Shown here: one piece after another, positions 1 through 12,350 of the stretch | Numbering within the stretch: the first letter of the stretch is position 1 | How the letters are laid out: the number at the start of each line of letters is the position of its first letter | Source: Trichoplax sp. H2 | Lineage: Eukaryota > Placozoa > Uniplacotomia > Trichoplacea | DNA: 64,000 nucleotides | Direction of reading: 5' to 3' | Assembly (NCBI GenBank): GCA_003344405.1 | Contig: NOWV01000123.1 | Coordinates: 1 to 64,000, forward strand | Notes under the pieces: model-generated | The model's input: only the letters and a program-made list of their open reading frames with translations | Told to the model about the DNA's origin: nothing | Database searches by the model: none | Made by a program: the position numbers and the translations under genes

Positions 1-2822
1 ATGCTGTTCTGTATGAACTAAGACGTATTTGAGTAAAGCATTTTCAAGCTATGAGCTTCCTTTTATTGATTCTTGTATCGACAATGTTAAAAATATACAT
101 TAAAATACCACAATGGAGAATCTTGAAAATGCTTCAGTTACATATCAACGCCAGTTATATATCACTCATTAAGAATAAGCGGTATAAAATTGTGAGTAAA
201 CTCGAAATTTTAATTACTGATGTCAAAAGTGTTCCATTACTGCAATACAACTTTACTCTAATATGTAAAACGTCAGAAGTGGTTCTGTTAGGCTGCTCTA
301 ATTGTATTATATTGCGTTTTACGGAGTAGATTCTGCATTCCCTATTAATGTAGTTAGGCAAGTCAATAAGTTAAGATATTTATCGTAGAGTAGAAGTTAT
401 TCTTACATTGCATAATAAACAGTCTGACGATTCCATGGAGTACAACTATACGCATATCAAAGCACTGATCATGACCCAAAAAGTTACCCTTGAAATGATA
501 TAGCTTTGTTACATTATATCATATTGCAATAAGTTCAAACTGCTTCATAGATCAAATAGTCCTTGATCAAGTAAGCAGTTGTAATACAAAAGGTTACTCT
601 TACCATCGGTAAAGGAATGTATGATTTGTCCTATGAAACAGTCCGATTTTATCCTTTATTAACATAGGAATCACTATAATTATACAAAAATTATTCTCGC
701 TGCTATACAAGCTCTTGATTCTATTTTTGTCACAATAATAGTAGTCCATCTAAATTATCATAGTTATTAGACTCAGCAGCCACGGAAACAATAGTATGTC
801 TGAATGACTTCTGCCCTTTATTAGATTCTGTGCTGTCATCACTCCTGTCGCCATTAACAGTTGATTTTGTGTGAATGATCTATGCTTAAAGCCGTATGGA
901 GTGGATCAAATCATGAGAATCCAGTCACTATAGCAACGTTGAATACGTAAAAACAATATGATAGCCAAGAGCAAACGATTATAATAAGAACAAATAATGT
1001 CGATTTAAGGATACAATGACATTAGTATCAATAATAGCATGCTAATAATCAAGGCGACAGCAGGAATAATGAGACAATAGCAGTTACTCTCATTTAAAGC
1101 AAATTTTAACGTATAAAGTAAATATTCTAGACTAATAAATCAGTACAACTTTTATGCTTTACATAGTCCAAAAGATCTTAACAAGGAAAATTTACGGACT
1201 ACTGTAGCAAATATAATCCTCTTAATGTTAGTTTACTTGATTTAACAATAACTAAGATGAGTCTCGATCTTAGATGTTAAATCATTTACAATTCAGTTCA
1301 GAATCAAATGATAATGACAAAATTTCTACATATACGTCGGTGAAGGCAACTACGATAAATGCGACAAGTTATATTAATCCCATCATTAAGAGTGAAGATA
1401 TTTGATTTTCATTTTCTAATTTTGACATGCACAATCGATGTATAGCTAGGGGAAAGCCTGAAAATGTTCGAAAAAAAGTCAGCTCTAAGAGGTTTGTAAT
1501 ACTTGAAACGTTTTCATTTACATTATGAGCGCAGGAAGTTAGATTTTAAACATATACTGTAGAAGCGCAAGGTAAATAACTTAAAATGTTTAACCTGAAT
1601 TAGAAATGCAGACTAAGACTATACACTACAACTAATACGCCTACAGAATGGAGATACGTTTACTGATCTCACCAAATGTTAAAGCATCTTGACACACGGA
1701 TATAAACATATAATATATCTAATCTAGTGAGAAATAATTAACTAGCAAATCCTATCCTATTACTTTGATAATACTAATGCTAAACTTAAAATGCTGATAG
1801 TTTTACATGTCGTCTAAGGCCATTTGAAAAAGGAAAGATCATGCGTGCAATTCTCGAATTTCTATAATCTTCAATAAAGTGAACGAGTATATAAGTTGAT
1901 GTATTCATTTTATTCACAAAATAGTCTGTATATCAGAATGGCCGCGAATATAGCCTAACTCATTTACAAACTACGTAGTTATAGTATTTTTTGGTTCATT
2001 TCCATACACAAATCATAAGTCTATTGATGATAGATTCATTCGCAGTAAATGTATCCTGACATACGAGTAGTAAGTGTAAGTTTTAACTTAGCCATAACTT
2101 GAAATTAAAACCTTATATGTAGTAAATTACTTCAGGAAGAATACTATAGCCTATTAATTACTGGCCTGCGCTTAGTAGTACATTTACCAAATTCTATTTC
2201 GTAATTTTAAAATTCGAAAAATCTGTCGTTACAAACAGTAATAGTAATTTAATTTAATGAATCAACGTCCGTTATTGAATAAGCCGAAATCCTTTCATTA
2301 GAATTTGTAAAAGGTCATAACGAAATTAATCATAAACAGATTAATTTGGTTATGATATATAGTTAAAACGGGATAAATTATCATTCGATCAAAATTCTAT
2401 ATAACCATCATCATAAATGAATCACGGCCATCAACTATCATAGAAACTGTTCCTTTCAATCCTAATAATTTTTTGTACTATAATTATTTACTGGTAAAAT
2501 ATTTTAGTATTACGATTATTTTAGGAATAAAATTATCATTGGCCATAAAGCAAGACCTGTAGGGCTCAAAGTAGTAATTCATTGAGCTAAATCTTACTGC
2601 AATGAAACACAGCTTGAATAACTGCTACTGCATTTTAGCATTTCTAGCATGAATTGTTTCAATCTTGAAACGGTCAGAATAATACATATTGGACTTACTT
2701 ACAACTACCTAACTTTTAAGTCAGTCAATTTTATGCTTCTTCTATTAAAATGTATTCATTAAAAAATAACAGTTGGGTTTTATTGATAAATTGGTATATT
2801 AACGTTGTGTTATTAACTATAG
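1..2822. other. Non-coding or unassigned stretch
   Basis: AT-rich sequence with only short open frames that lack splice context, codon bias or recognisable motifs. It should contain the first exon and promoter of the gene at 2823-5033, but I could not place that exon with confidence. No RNA gene, LTR or clear repeat was seen. Confidence 0.4.
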
Positions 2823-5033
2823 TACCAAAGGTAGCGTACGAAAATCTACGTTTGATAAATTATCCGGTTGGGAAACCGATTCAGATGAAAATTTGGCTTT
2901 CAAACTCGGTAAGTATCTTTAGTATCAAATTGCTCCAAATCCAAATCTAAACTCAGCAACATTAGATCCTTTTATCGCTATGTTAGCTTTATATTATAAA
3001 TAAACAAAATCACTACTAAATGATTGATGCTTGAATAAATTAATTAAAAATATACCACAGCAGAATAGAATGTATGTGTAAAATACGAGCATAAAATCAA
3101 GCCGAAATATTAAAATTAAAATATCTAATAATTTTAATATCCAGTAATGAATGTTAGCATTACTTTTTTTTGAAAGTAAACATGGTATCTAAGACACAAA
3201 TTTATGAGATTGTATAAATAAGATGAATATATTAATTTCTGATATTCGTCATTATAGAAATTGCAGAGTGGCAAAAAGATGGTAAAGGAAAATTGATATC
3301 GAATGGTAAGTTGATGACACTGGTGCAATGCGAAACTATCGTAAAGCAATCAATAGGTCTAGGCTATGATACCAAATAAACTAATATGAGTGTCTCACTC
3401 CTCGAAATAGTATAAAAATACATATAAGTACTTATGACGATATATATACGAGTGTATCAGCTACAGCTATATCCAAGAATGGATGTAGCCTAATCATTCT
3501 TTAATATTACATGCGTTAAATGATACTTTAAATGCAGGATAAATTTACACATATTACTTTACTCTTTTCAATCTTTGTTGCCATGTAAGAAATATTATGC
3601 GTATAGCACAAATTAATTAAACTACCTATATAAGTATATATATATATGAACGTGACCGTATGCGAAGTATACATAGTATTATAAGAAACTAATTAGTTTT
3701 CGTTCACTGAAACTGTCACTTTTTAGCTTATTCTGAAATTTGTCAGCTAGTTCAACTACTAACCCTTGAAGGCTTATCACAAGTATACAAAAATGACGTC
3801 ATAGCAATTCTTGATGATAACAAAGATGATAGTAAGCAAAATCGTGAGGGTAACGACGATAAATTAAGTTATAATGCATCGGAAGAGCAGAGAAAATGTA
3901 ACCAATCAAAATTTAAAGCCAATCTGGATAAGATTTATCAACTAGGTCAGCCTTCTAATGAGGAAAAAATAACAGATGAAAGTAGACCTGCGGCAAAGCA
4001 GAGTAAAAGTAGCAACTCTAAGTCGTTATCGAAGCATAATCAGACTAAGTTGCAGGAACAAGCTGGGCCAGAGAAAAATTTCAACGTATCCCTTCCAAGT
4101 AGTAGTAGTGGATGTAGCATCAATTCTAATAAAAATAGTAATCGGTATAAGCTAAATGATGATATGGACCACGGTGATAAGAACTCTCAATCATCTAATT
4201 TAAAATCAAAAGATACTGACAAGAAAGTTAACGAAAGTGAGAAAATTAAAACCGAAATCGATGAATTGAAAGCTATAATTTCAGAAGGTACTAGTTGTAA
4301 ATCACCATTTCGGCATGATTCTGTTGATTCTGAAAACAATTCTAACATTAGCTCATGTGGAGAACCGATAGAACTTGCAATTTGGCCATCAGAAAATAAT
4401 AAAGAAAGAATATGTAGCTGTGATAAATGTGATAATTTCGCTCATAGCTATCCTTATTACTACTTTAAGCCATCTGTAGCAGGATCAAACTTAGTTATGA
4501 AACGAATATGCCCACATTCACGACCTATAACAGCATTAAATAAGTCACTCACAAATAACCAGCGAGATGATACGAAAAAAATTACGAACAAGATATCACG
4601 AGAAGATTTTCAAGCTATCATGGAAAACAAGCCTGAGCAAAATATCAAGCGTAGAGTGAGATCAGCTAACTCTTTAAATCCCTATCATGCCAGTAGCTAC
4701 CCAATTCCTCCAGCCACCCCATCATCTTCACCTCGCCCTCATTTATTAATGACAAACCAGAAACGAAAGTTTTCAGCAACATTAGGCAGATTTATTAGCA
4801 TAAGCAATCAGAATGATAAGATTAAATCAGATCAACAAATACTAGACCCCAGCCAATACCGAGAGTGGAATTATACAACTCCTTACCGCTTTAAAACCTT
4901 AATATCTGGCAATAAAGTACGGCTGCATCAATTGCGAATGAAAGCAAGTCCTTCCAAAAATTCTATTAAGAAAATGTCTCCTAGTAGTCAGGAAATTCGT
5001 ATAATCCAGGAACGTAAGGTAGATCTTACATGA
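2823..5033 (+). CDS. Unrecognised Ser/Asn-rich protein, two exons, 5' incomplete
   Basis: Two exons can be joined. The first is about 2823-2908, ending in GTAAGT after one base of a codon. The second is 3727-5033, preceded by TTTTAG. The join restores an Ala codon and reads ..DENLAF-KLAYSEICQLVQ.. without interruption, giving about 464 residues to the stop. The start of exon 1 is an acceptor (ACTATAG), because an in-frame stop lies just upstream and no ATG follows it; the N-terminus is therefore missing. The start of the protein looks helical. The middle is hydrophilic and low-complexity (Ser, Asn, Lys, Asp). A short Cys cluster (CSCDKC, followed by ICPHSRP) could bind metal. The C-terminal part is basic and Pro/Ser-rich (PPATPSSSPRP). 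I do not recognise the family and assign no function. The reading frame and the phase-matched join make a real gene likely. Confidence 0.65.
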
Positions 5034-5960
5034 TTTAGATTTCCTTTTATTACTGGTAATAACTAACTAAATCGTATGACTTCATAATCAAATAAGTCAT
5101 TAAACTGAATGCAAACAGTATGTACTAATGTAATACCAATAATTTCATTTATCATTAAACGTAGTTTCAAGAAATAAGGGGACAGAAACATCAAAAAAAT
5201 TCACGAATCAATAACGTCAAGCATTTGCAGCCTTTCCAGCTTAAGAAACAAACGCAATCCAAAGCAACTATCAATTTTCGTAAACAGTAAATACTAAATG
5301 CCCGTTAAAGTATAGGCGTGATTATAATCTTAATTATTCACTTATATTTAAATGATGCAAAAATCTACAGGTATTCATTCAAGAGCGAATTATCTTGGAT
5401 AAATTTATATTTAGGGATAATAACTCTGATCAATCAATATCTTGGAGTGTTCATGGCCAATGTCAAGAATATTATTCATGCTACGTTATGCCATCAACGC
5501 TGCCTAGCCATAAGTTACCCATGAGGTATCGTATAACGTAAAAGCAAATCCTAATACCTTAACAATATAATTTGTTCCTAGCTTTTAGCAAATTTAATTA
5601 GTCCATAGAACCTTCATAGATCATTAAAGAAATTGATCTGTTTTCTAGGATATCTATCTACAGTAGCTTTAAGTGCAACTTGCAGTATAGCATTTCATAT
5701 AAATTTATGCAATTCTTGTTGCCTATACTGTACGTATTATCTGGCATAATGTCGCCTTAAGGTGTAATGCTAAAATTTTATTTATCGACATTCAAGGCCA
5801 ACTGCCTATCATGGATACTCTATTCCCTCACCTAGATGATAAGTAATCTGGTTATAGAATGGCACTGCCGTATCTTATAGATCTAGCCGTGGACCCTTCA
5901 ATAAGTTCTCATGATATTATTTTACACTACTTATAGTAGACCTATTAAACTATTAGCTGA
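5034..5960. other. Intergenic, nothing recognised
   Basis: AT-rich DNA downstream of the 2.8-5.0 kb gene. Short open frames such as the one at 5318-5524 have no splice context or motif. I see no repeat or RNA gene. Confidence 0.4.
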
Positions 5961-5970
5961 AAAATGTTAT

Positions 5971-6195
5971 ACGCCGGTTTAATAATGAATTATTCAAACG
6001 GAATCTTCGCAAATTTCTTTCTCAAATTAGAGCACTAGATCTTCAAGTTGATATGCCTTTTATTATATTATCAATAGTGTTAAGCGACGGTTTAATAATA
6101 AATTATTCAAATGAAATCTCCACAAGTTTCTCAACTATTTCTTTCTTAAATTAGAGCACTAAACCTTCGAGTTGATATGTCTTTCATAACCAATA
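5971..6195. repeat. Imperfect direct repeat, about 112-bp unit, two copies
   Basis: Two adjacent copies begin with the motif CGGTTTAATAAT (at about 5974 and 6088). Each continues through TTCTTTCT, AAATTAGAGCACTA, CTTC and AGTTGATATG in the same order. A weak third trace (AAAAATTAGAGCACG) lies near 6354. The copies differ at many positions and by a small insertion, so this is an old local duplication. No coding role is seen. Confidence 0.6.
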
Positions 6196-6199
6196 ATTC

Positions 6200-7176
6200 A
6201 TTTGAATTCTTTATTAATCAGTCAGTGACTACATGTAAGAGTATCTTCACGAGCTTTAAATTATAAGTAAACACTTTATTTATCATATTTAAAAATGAAT
6301 CATTAACGGTATCTCAATACTATTGTTATGGTTTCAATTAAAACGCTTGCGTAAAAATTAGAGCACGTCTTCAGGATATTATCATATTATCAGGAAATGA
6401 AATATAAATACAAAAAAACAGATCTTGTCATAATTTGCTAATAATTCGATAAACTAATTGAAAATATTTATGTTTAAAAATTCAATCGCTAACGGTCATA
6501 TCACATTCTATCAATGTGCTTCCGTAAGATAAAGATATATTATTATAAATATTGAACTAATGTTAACGAAATCTTTTTGATGCTATTACCATTACGAAAT
6601 CAAAGCTATACTTCTCTTTCATCCTTTTTACTTCCTTTTATCCATTACCATAACATAAAATTAAAGCTACCTTAAGAACTATGTCACCACTTACAATATT
6701 TAAATGTTTATTATATTTTAATAACAAATCTTCTATGATCTTGGGAAAATACTTTTAAAAGATCGGAATAAAAGGCAAGTCATCTTGCATAATGAAATAA
6801 CAAATTTTTATCGTGCAATCCTGCCGATTCTAATTTATGATTTTATTATATCTCTCTTTTATGATAAGAAGAAATTCAATAAAGAATTACAAATTTAATA
6901 GATTGGTATTAGAAAGACTAATTAGGGTGTAGCTTTCACAGACCATTTACTCATTTCTCTCTCAGCTCAAGTCTGTAGATAGCTATTATCATAGCGCATG
7001 TAAGTAATTAAATTCTCACATGTTGAGCTGAGCTCATACTAACCGAATTCAGACTAAAATGGCTGACTTATTTACTAAGATTGCTACTCTATATAGCGGA
7101 CCTGCTTGAACTAAAATATCGTAAAGAGGCTCTAGAGCAGCTGCTGCTATTTCCTCAAAAGTACTCTTTGTATGTG
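6200..7176. other. Intergenic, nothing recognised
   Basis: AT-rich DNA with a faint echo of the upstream repeat near 6350 and 6480. No coding frame, RNA gene or complete mobile element is visible. Confidence 0.35.
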
Positions 7177-7760
7177 TGTAGCAGTTTCAGCTAATTACAG
7201 TAGTAATTGAAGTATGGCAGCATTAAGACGTAGAATAGTCTACTATACTTATAAGATAATTTCATGATTGCTGATGATGAAACGGTGTAATTATACTATT
7301 CTTACAATGTGTGTATATACAGCCACAGTAGTCGGATATGTGAGGCGATGTTTTTGTGCAGCGTCTTGATATAACTGTTAGATAATATGGAATTGGTATC
7401 GGGAGACGAAGTCGATTATCCGATTTATCGTAGGCGCTTTCGACTGTTATTATGAGGGAAGAAAAGTGGATTCTTCTCTTGTCAAGCGTTCTATTAATAA
7501 ACGGATATTTTTAAGGTTAAACACGGTGTTTGTCTGATCTTGTGTCATGTTAGAGATTTACTCAATTTTAATAACTCAGATTTTGAGTTAGACGATTGCG
7601 AATCTAAGGGATTATAAAACCCAAGCACTACATAATTTGGCGCCGCGAGTAACGTAGTTATTCTGTGTCATAGATACTGCACTAATCTTCGTACTTTTGA
7701 GGAGGGAGGGAGCGTTATGGATTTATTAAAACGAGCACTGCACGGCATATATGACTATAA
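7177..7760 (+). mobile_element. Possible 5' LTR plus primer-binding site of a decayed LTR retroelement
   Basis: A 456-bp segment (7177-7632) begins TGTAG and ends CTACA, so it has TG..CA ends with a 5-bp inverted match. It contains an AATAAA (near 7495). Three bases after its end comes TTTGGCGCCGCGAG, which resembles the tRNA primer-binding sites that follow 5' LTRs, especially in BEL/Pao-like and gypsy-like elements. A purine-rich leader and a short frame starting MDLLKRAL follow and stop after about 22 codons. I found no second LTR and no gag-pol. The alternative is chance resemblance. Confidence 0.3.
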
Positions 7761-7999
7761 AATAGAGAGACAAATAGGCTAATTACGAACATCTAATACC
7801 CAACAAAATCTCATACAGAATTAACTTAAAAGAGACTTTTGATATTTATGTACCTTTCATCGATAAAATTTGATAACTTTATAGTCATAAATTTGATATT
7901 GTCCGTAAAATACTTCCTTTACAGCATCCTTTAGATCTGGTACTGTCAACTCTCATACTTTGATTAACAAATTAAATTTTTGTGTTGCAATATTCTTTA

Positions 8000-8770
8000 A
8001 TTAACTATTAATAATAATTATAATCGTCGCAACTATGAAACTTTATCAATATTGGGGCAATCTTGTACGTCTGATTAATAAATCGTTAGATATGTTAAAT
8101 ATGACTAATTAGCGGAATTATTGCACTAATCATATTCTATATTTCGATACTGTCCTAATGAGTCATTCTATTAGACTATTTATCAATTAATTGATATAAC
8201 GTAAGTCGATATAAAAATACGTACTTAGCTATTAGTCCAGTAACTATGATATCTCGTGGGCAATCTTTAAGTGTTTAAATACTGTCTTGACCATCTGATT
8301 TACGATCTGGGGTTTAAGCTTGTATGTATACAGCGGAATATTATCTCGATTAAAGAATCTATTGATACCATAGCTTGAGCAACATCCTTAAAAGTCATAT
8401 TCTAATCCTGTCCTAATTAGACAATCTATTACTTGTCATATGTGTAAGGTCAGCTCTTTAAATAATAGAACACTGACTCAATTAGCAATCTATTTTAAAA
8501 ATCTCGAGGTCAATCTTCAATGCTAGTATGCTATTTTGGTCATTCAATTTATCATTCGCGATATCTCAATACGTATCTTTCGAATCGGTTTTATAATATC
8601 ATCTTCATCAGAAGATCAATTTTATAATAGGTTCATCAAGATTAATTCTTTACATATAGAAACACTATCTGGATTAACAAACCTATTACGTACACTATCT
8701 CAAGGTCAATCCTACAATATTGAAACACCATCTTGATTATTCAATTCATTACTTATAACATCTACATTCA
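8000..8770. repeat. Degenerate tandem repeat, about 60-bp period
   Basis: Several diverged units share a start like AGGTCAATCTTCAAT, then GAAACACTATCTTGATTA, then CAATCTATTACTTA and ATCTC. The clearest starts are at about 8448, 8508 and 8702. Weaker units occur near 8055, 8259, 8340 and 8610. The array ends about 80 bp before the hAT-like coding region. Flanking tandem arrays are sometimes part of DNA transposons as subterminal repeats, but no such link is shown here. Confidence 0.5.
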
Positions 8771-8845
8771 AAACGTCCATTTTCGAAGACTGCTTGATTT
8801 AATGATTCGAGGGCATTCCGTTTATTTTACCTTGTAAGGTAGAAA

Positions 8846-10823
8846 ATGGATACGCCGAAATCAGTTTGCAGGACCGAGGCCATCTATAGAAATAAGGATA
8901 TTGTTAATGTTTTCTTTACAATGATTGAAGAATGCAATGGCGATCAAAACACAGTTCGTCGCTATCGTTGTAGCTGCGGAACAATTCGCAAGCAAAATAC
9001 TCGTTATGGCTACACTAATTTAATCAATCATATTTACCGTAGTCATGTAGATTGGCGCGATGTCATGGCTTCAGTTTATGGCTACTATACTTCCAAAGAT
9101 AACCGAAAATCCATTTCCAATCAATTCCTTAATAATGCTTTTGTGTGGATTGAATGGATAGTAATGGAAAATCGAGAAATTTGGCTATCAGAAAGTAAAT
9201 GGACCAAAAAAAATACAATGTTAAAAGATGTTTCCATAACAATTATTATAAAATACATTGCACTACTAGCAAATGAAGTTGAAAAGATTTTGACGCAAAA
9301 TTTATCTGATCGCTTAGGCATTGTAATAGATGATAAAGTAGATGATTCTAGTCAATACATTGCAATTTATGCCTTCAATTCACAGCAAAATCAAGAACAA
9401 GAAAATCCAGAAAAACATCCACAACTCCATTACTACCTATTAGATATATTACATCCAATTGTTCATGACTTATCGACAGAAAACTTCCGTAATTTAATCT
9501 GTTCCATCCTGCACCGTTATTCCAAAGATTTCAGTTGCATTTCCTATTTTGTAGGTGCAACATGCGAGAAGAATAAAGCCCTTGCTGAAAGTATCGGTAA
9601 ACCGTTAATTGCTTGTGCATGTTACCGTTTAAACTTAGCTATTAAACACTACCTAGGTGAAGAACAGTCCTTAATTAACCGTCTATTAGTCTTTATGACA
9701 AAACTAAACAATACCAAGATGATGGCATCGTTACAAAGAACTGGAAATTTGGCTGTCATATTAAGTAAGACGATGCAATGGTCATCCACCTTTCAAATGA
9801 TTAGTCATTATTTCGAGTTAAAGCCCTATTTAGACCTTCAAGATNNNNNNNNNNNNNNNNNNNNATTACTTATTACTTCTGTGAACACATTGTTCTGCAC
9901 AGAGTCTACAACAAGTATAATTAGACTACTAATAATGTTATAATTACCCCATAGTTAATAAATAAATGTTGTTGCCAATTAATAAAATCTTAATTACTAT
10001 TTACCAAGGCTAATGCCACAATTAATTGATGGAGTCTATACTCCGTCACAACCGTCTATTAGTCTTTATGACAAAACTAAACAATACCAAGATGATGGCA
10101 TCGTTACGAAGAACTGGAAATTTGGCTGTCATATTAAGTAAGACGATGCAATGGTCATCCACCTTTCAAATGATTAGTCATTGTTTCGAGTTAAAGCCCT
10201 ATTTAGACCTTCAAGATCCTGAGTTAGCCAAGTTACTGCCATCGCCTAAAGACGATGTTAAGTTAACGGAAAAGATGAAAGATTTAGCAGCATTTGAATC
10301 AGTCTACCACAAATTACTCTACTCGCCAGATATTGATCATAATACTTTACGACAATTATTTGACGCCTTGATCCGACAATTCCCTCAACTCGACCTCTAC
10401 CTAGCCGCAGATTCAGTGCGTGTTTATAGTGTTGCTTTTGAAACAGGAATTGCCAAAATTATTACGGGACAAGAACCGAGTTTGACAAAAGATGAACAGG
10501 AGGTTTGCCAACCCTTTAGAGTTACAGACGATACTGCGGATAAATCTGCTATGGATTCTATTATAAATGATAACCTCTCGTTTGCTGAGAAGGTCTTGTC
10601 AAAGCAAACATCGAAGGTAACGAAGTCTTCCGCATATGAAGATGTATCTTATATACCAGTTATGTCCACTGTAACTCAGCAATTAACCCGTAATAATATC
10701 ATTGATCTAACTAAGAGCAATGATGTCATGAATCCCATTTACTTACGGTGTATCTTTCTAAAGCTGAATCGCCGTTTGTGGGATTTACCATTACTCAAGA
10801 AAGTAGTTCACAGATCAACTTAA
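8846..10823 (+). CDS. hAT-superfamily transposase-like protein, interrupted by a gap with a duplicated flank
   Basis: Residues 1-333 are encoded by 8846-9844, up to a 20-N gap. The frame resumes after it, with 10051-10217 repeating 9678-9844. Counting the overlap once gives one open frame of about 534 residues. The N-terminus has a BED-like zinc finger (C42, C44, H62, H67 with GYTNLINHIYRSH). It is followed by the RNase-H-like region typical of hAT proteins: DDKVDDSSQYIAIYAF, then GKPLIACACYRLNLAI, then QWSSTFQMISHYFELKPYL, then LRQLFDALI. In active relatives the segment before the RLNLA motif normally reads GDN; here it is GAT (237-239), so an expected catalytic Asp is absent. The usual Arg before Trp312 is Gln. 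No C-terminal hAT dimerisation motif is visible. It is either a decayed or a domesticated transposase. A long frame this clean is unusual for a dead copy. Confidence 0.8.
9845..9864. other. Assembly gap, 20 N
   Basis: A run of exactly 20 N inside the hAT-like coding region. The 167 bp before it (9678-9844) recur at 10051-10217 with only a few substitutions, so the flanking contigs overlap. Confidence 0.98.
9865..10050 (-). mobile_element. Possible LTR terminal fragment inserted in one haplotype of the hAT-like gene
   Basis: Between the gap and the repeated coding segment lie 186 bp unrelated to the coding region. They end in CCGTCACA directly before ACCGTCTATTAG. In the left copy the same coding bases (ACCGT at 9678) follow coding sequence without a break. 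Read on the minus strand the fragment starts TGTGACGGAG, like the TGTGAC ends of the solo LTRs elsewhere in the window, and it contains AATAAA-type sequence. The other end lies in the gap, so a target duplication cannot be tested. Confidence 0.4.
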
Positions 10824-11640
10824 CTGAAATATAAGAGTCCAGAAAGCTTGCTCTGTGGCTTACTCTGTGGCATCATTTTCTAACCTAATATATAAATCTG
10901 TAAATTGTCAACAGTAATCAATTTATAATTAATTTGTAGGGGAAATCTAGCTATATAATTTACTGGCTCAAATTAATCAGTTTATTGATTCATTTACAAG
11001 CAAAATCAGAATCTAAGGTCTACAATCACAATACTGGTATGTTATTCTGCGCTATTGAAAGATGTGGTGCAAGAATCTGTAATAAAATCAAGTTAACCAA
11101 TGAACTTGCTCTACTTTAGATATCGCATATTCGAAACTTGGCTTATAAATCGCTGGTTTATGTAATTAATTGATTCCTTACAGGTATATGAATCACTGAT
11201 ATATTATTATCTAACATGATGTACTCATCTATTTACAGTAGAAAGGAAAACTGATTCATCTATTGATAGTAGTAGGAAAAATCGAAAAATCACGCTATTT
11301 AATTTACTGGCTCTCGTAAATTCTTCTGCATTTTCTTTAGATTTGATGTTAGAATTAGTTGATGTAAAAATTTGTCTGTTGATAGTGGAAATTAATTGAT
11401 TAATTGGTTAAGTTGTACGTAAATTAGGATCTCGAGATATGAGATACACTTTAGCTTGTGTTACTGAACGCTACCTTTTAACTTGATTTAGTTTAATATA
11501 ATCCTATTGTATCGTATACTTATTTTAGTCACAAGGAAAAAATTATAGCATAAAATTTATTAACCCTCACTGGGTGAAAAAAAATCGCAACGTTAGTGTT
11601 AAAGTAACAGATAAATTTACTAATATTACAACCAAGCTAC
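10824..11640. other. Region downstream of the hAT-like gene, nothing recognised
   Basis: AT-rich DNA without a coding frame. No terminal inverted repeat matching the upstream side of the hAT-like gene could be seen by eye. Confidence 0.35.
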
Positions 11641-11649
11641 CACAAAATT

Positions 11650-12350
11650 GATTACCATTGAATTTTCATAATCACTAATTGTCGTAGTAAAAATAAACTT
11701 CTAATTTGACTACATTGCTCGGTATGTCCTATTTCGAAATGTACATTAAATCAAAGCATAGTACATCACAAATAGAAATCCTTCATTTCGTTTCATATTG
11801 CTTCTTATAGCATTAAACCAATTTTTTCGATGCAAGTAAGAAGCAAATTAAGCGCCACATCAAATTACAACCACAAAATGTAATAAAATGTTATCAGATT
11901 AACTTCAGATTTGTAATCATGTATACTTATCGAGACGAAAAGCGATATCGATATCATTAAATCAACTTTACGTTATCACATTTGATTTGCTAGGTAGCAT
12001 GAACTACATAGGCGAAAAAAATTGATAAATATCATCGGATTAATCTTAAGCTACTCTATACAATCTAATAATTGTTGCAAAAAACGGAAGATAAAAATCT
12101 TATTAAATAACTTTAGACGACAGTATTAAATTAGATTCATAATCTATTTCATCAGGCTATTAAGACGAAAAATCTTTAAATATCATTGTATCAATCTCAA
12201 TACATCCTACTTGATTCATTAGCTGCTACACCGGGCTATTTAAACAAAAGATGTTCAAATAGTACTTTATCAACAAACGACTATCCTATTCGGTTGAAGA
12301 AATATTTTATCAGGTTAATAATGCTTCAATATTAATAGTATTAGCTCAGT
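11650..12350. repeat. Degenerate tandem repeat, about 78-bp period
   Basis: Diverged units start with GACGAAAA or similar followed by AAATATCATT, then ATCAATCT, then a TTGATTCATTAGCT-like stretch. The clearest are at about 11934, 12012 and 12163. The TTGATT..ATTA motif also occurs in the array upstream of the hAT-like gene. The array is old and irregular. Confidence 0.4.

Noticed and set aside
9121-9321. Minus-strand frame inside the hAT-like gene
   Set aside because: Antisense shadow of a clearly coding plus-strand frame.
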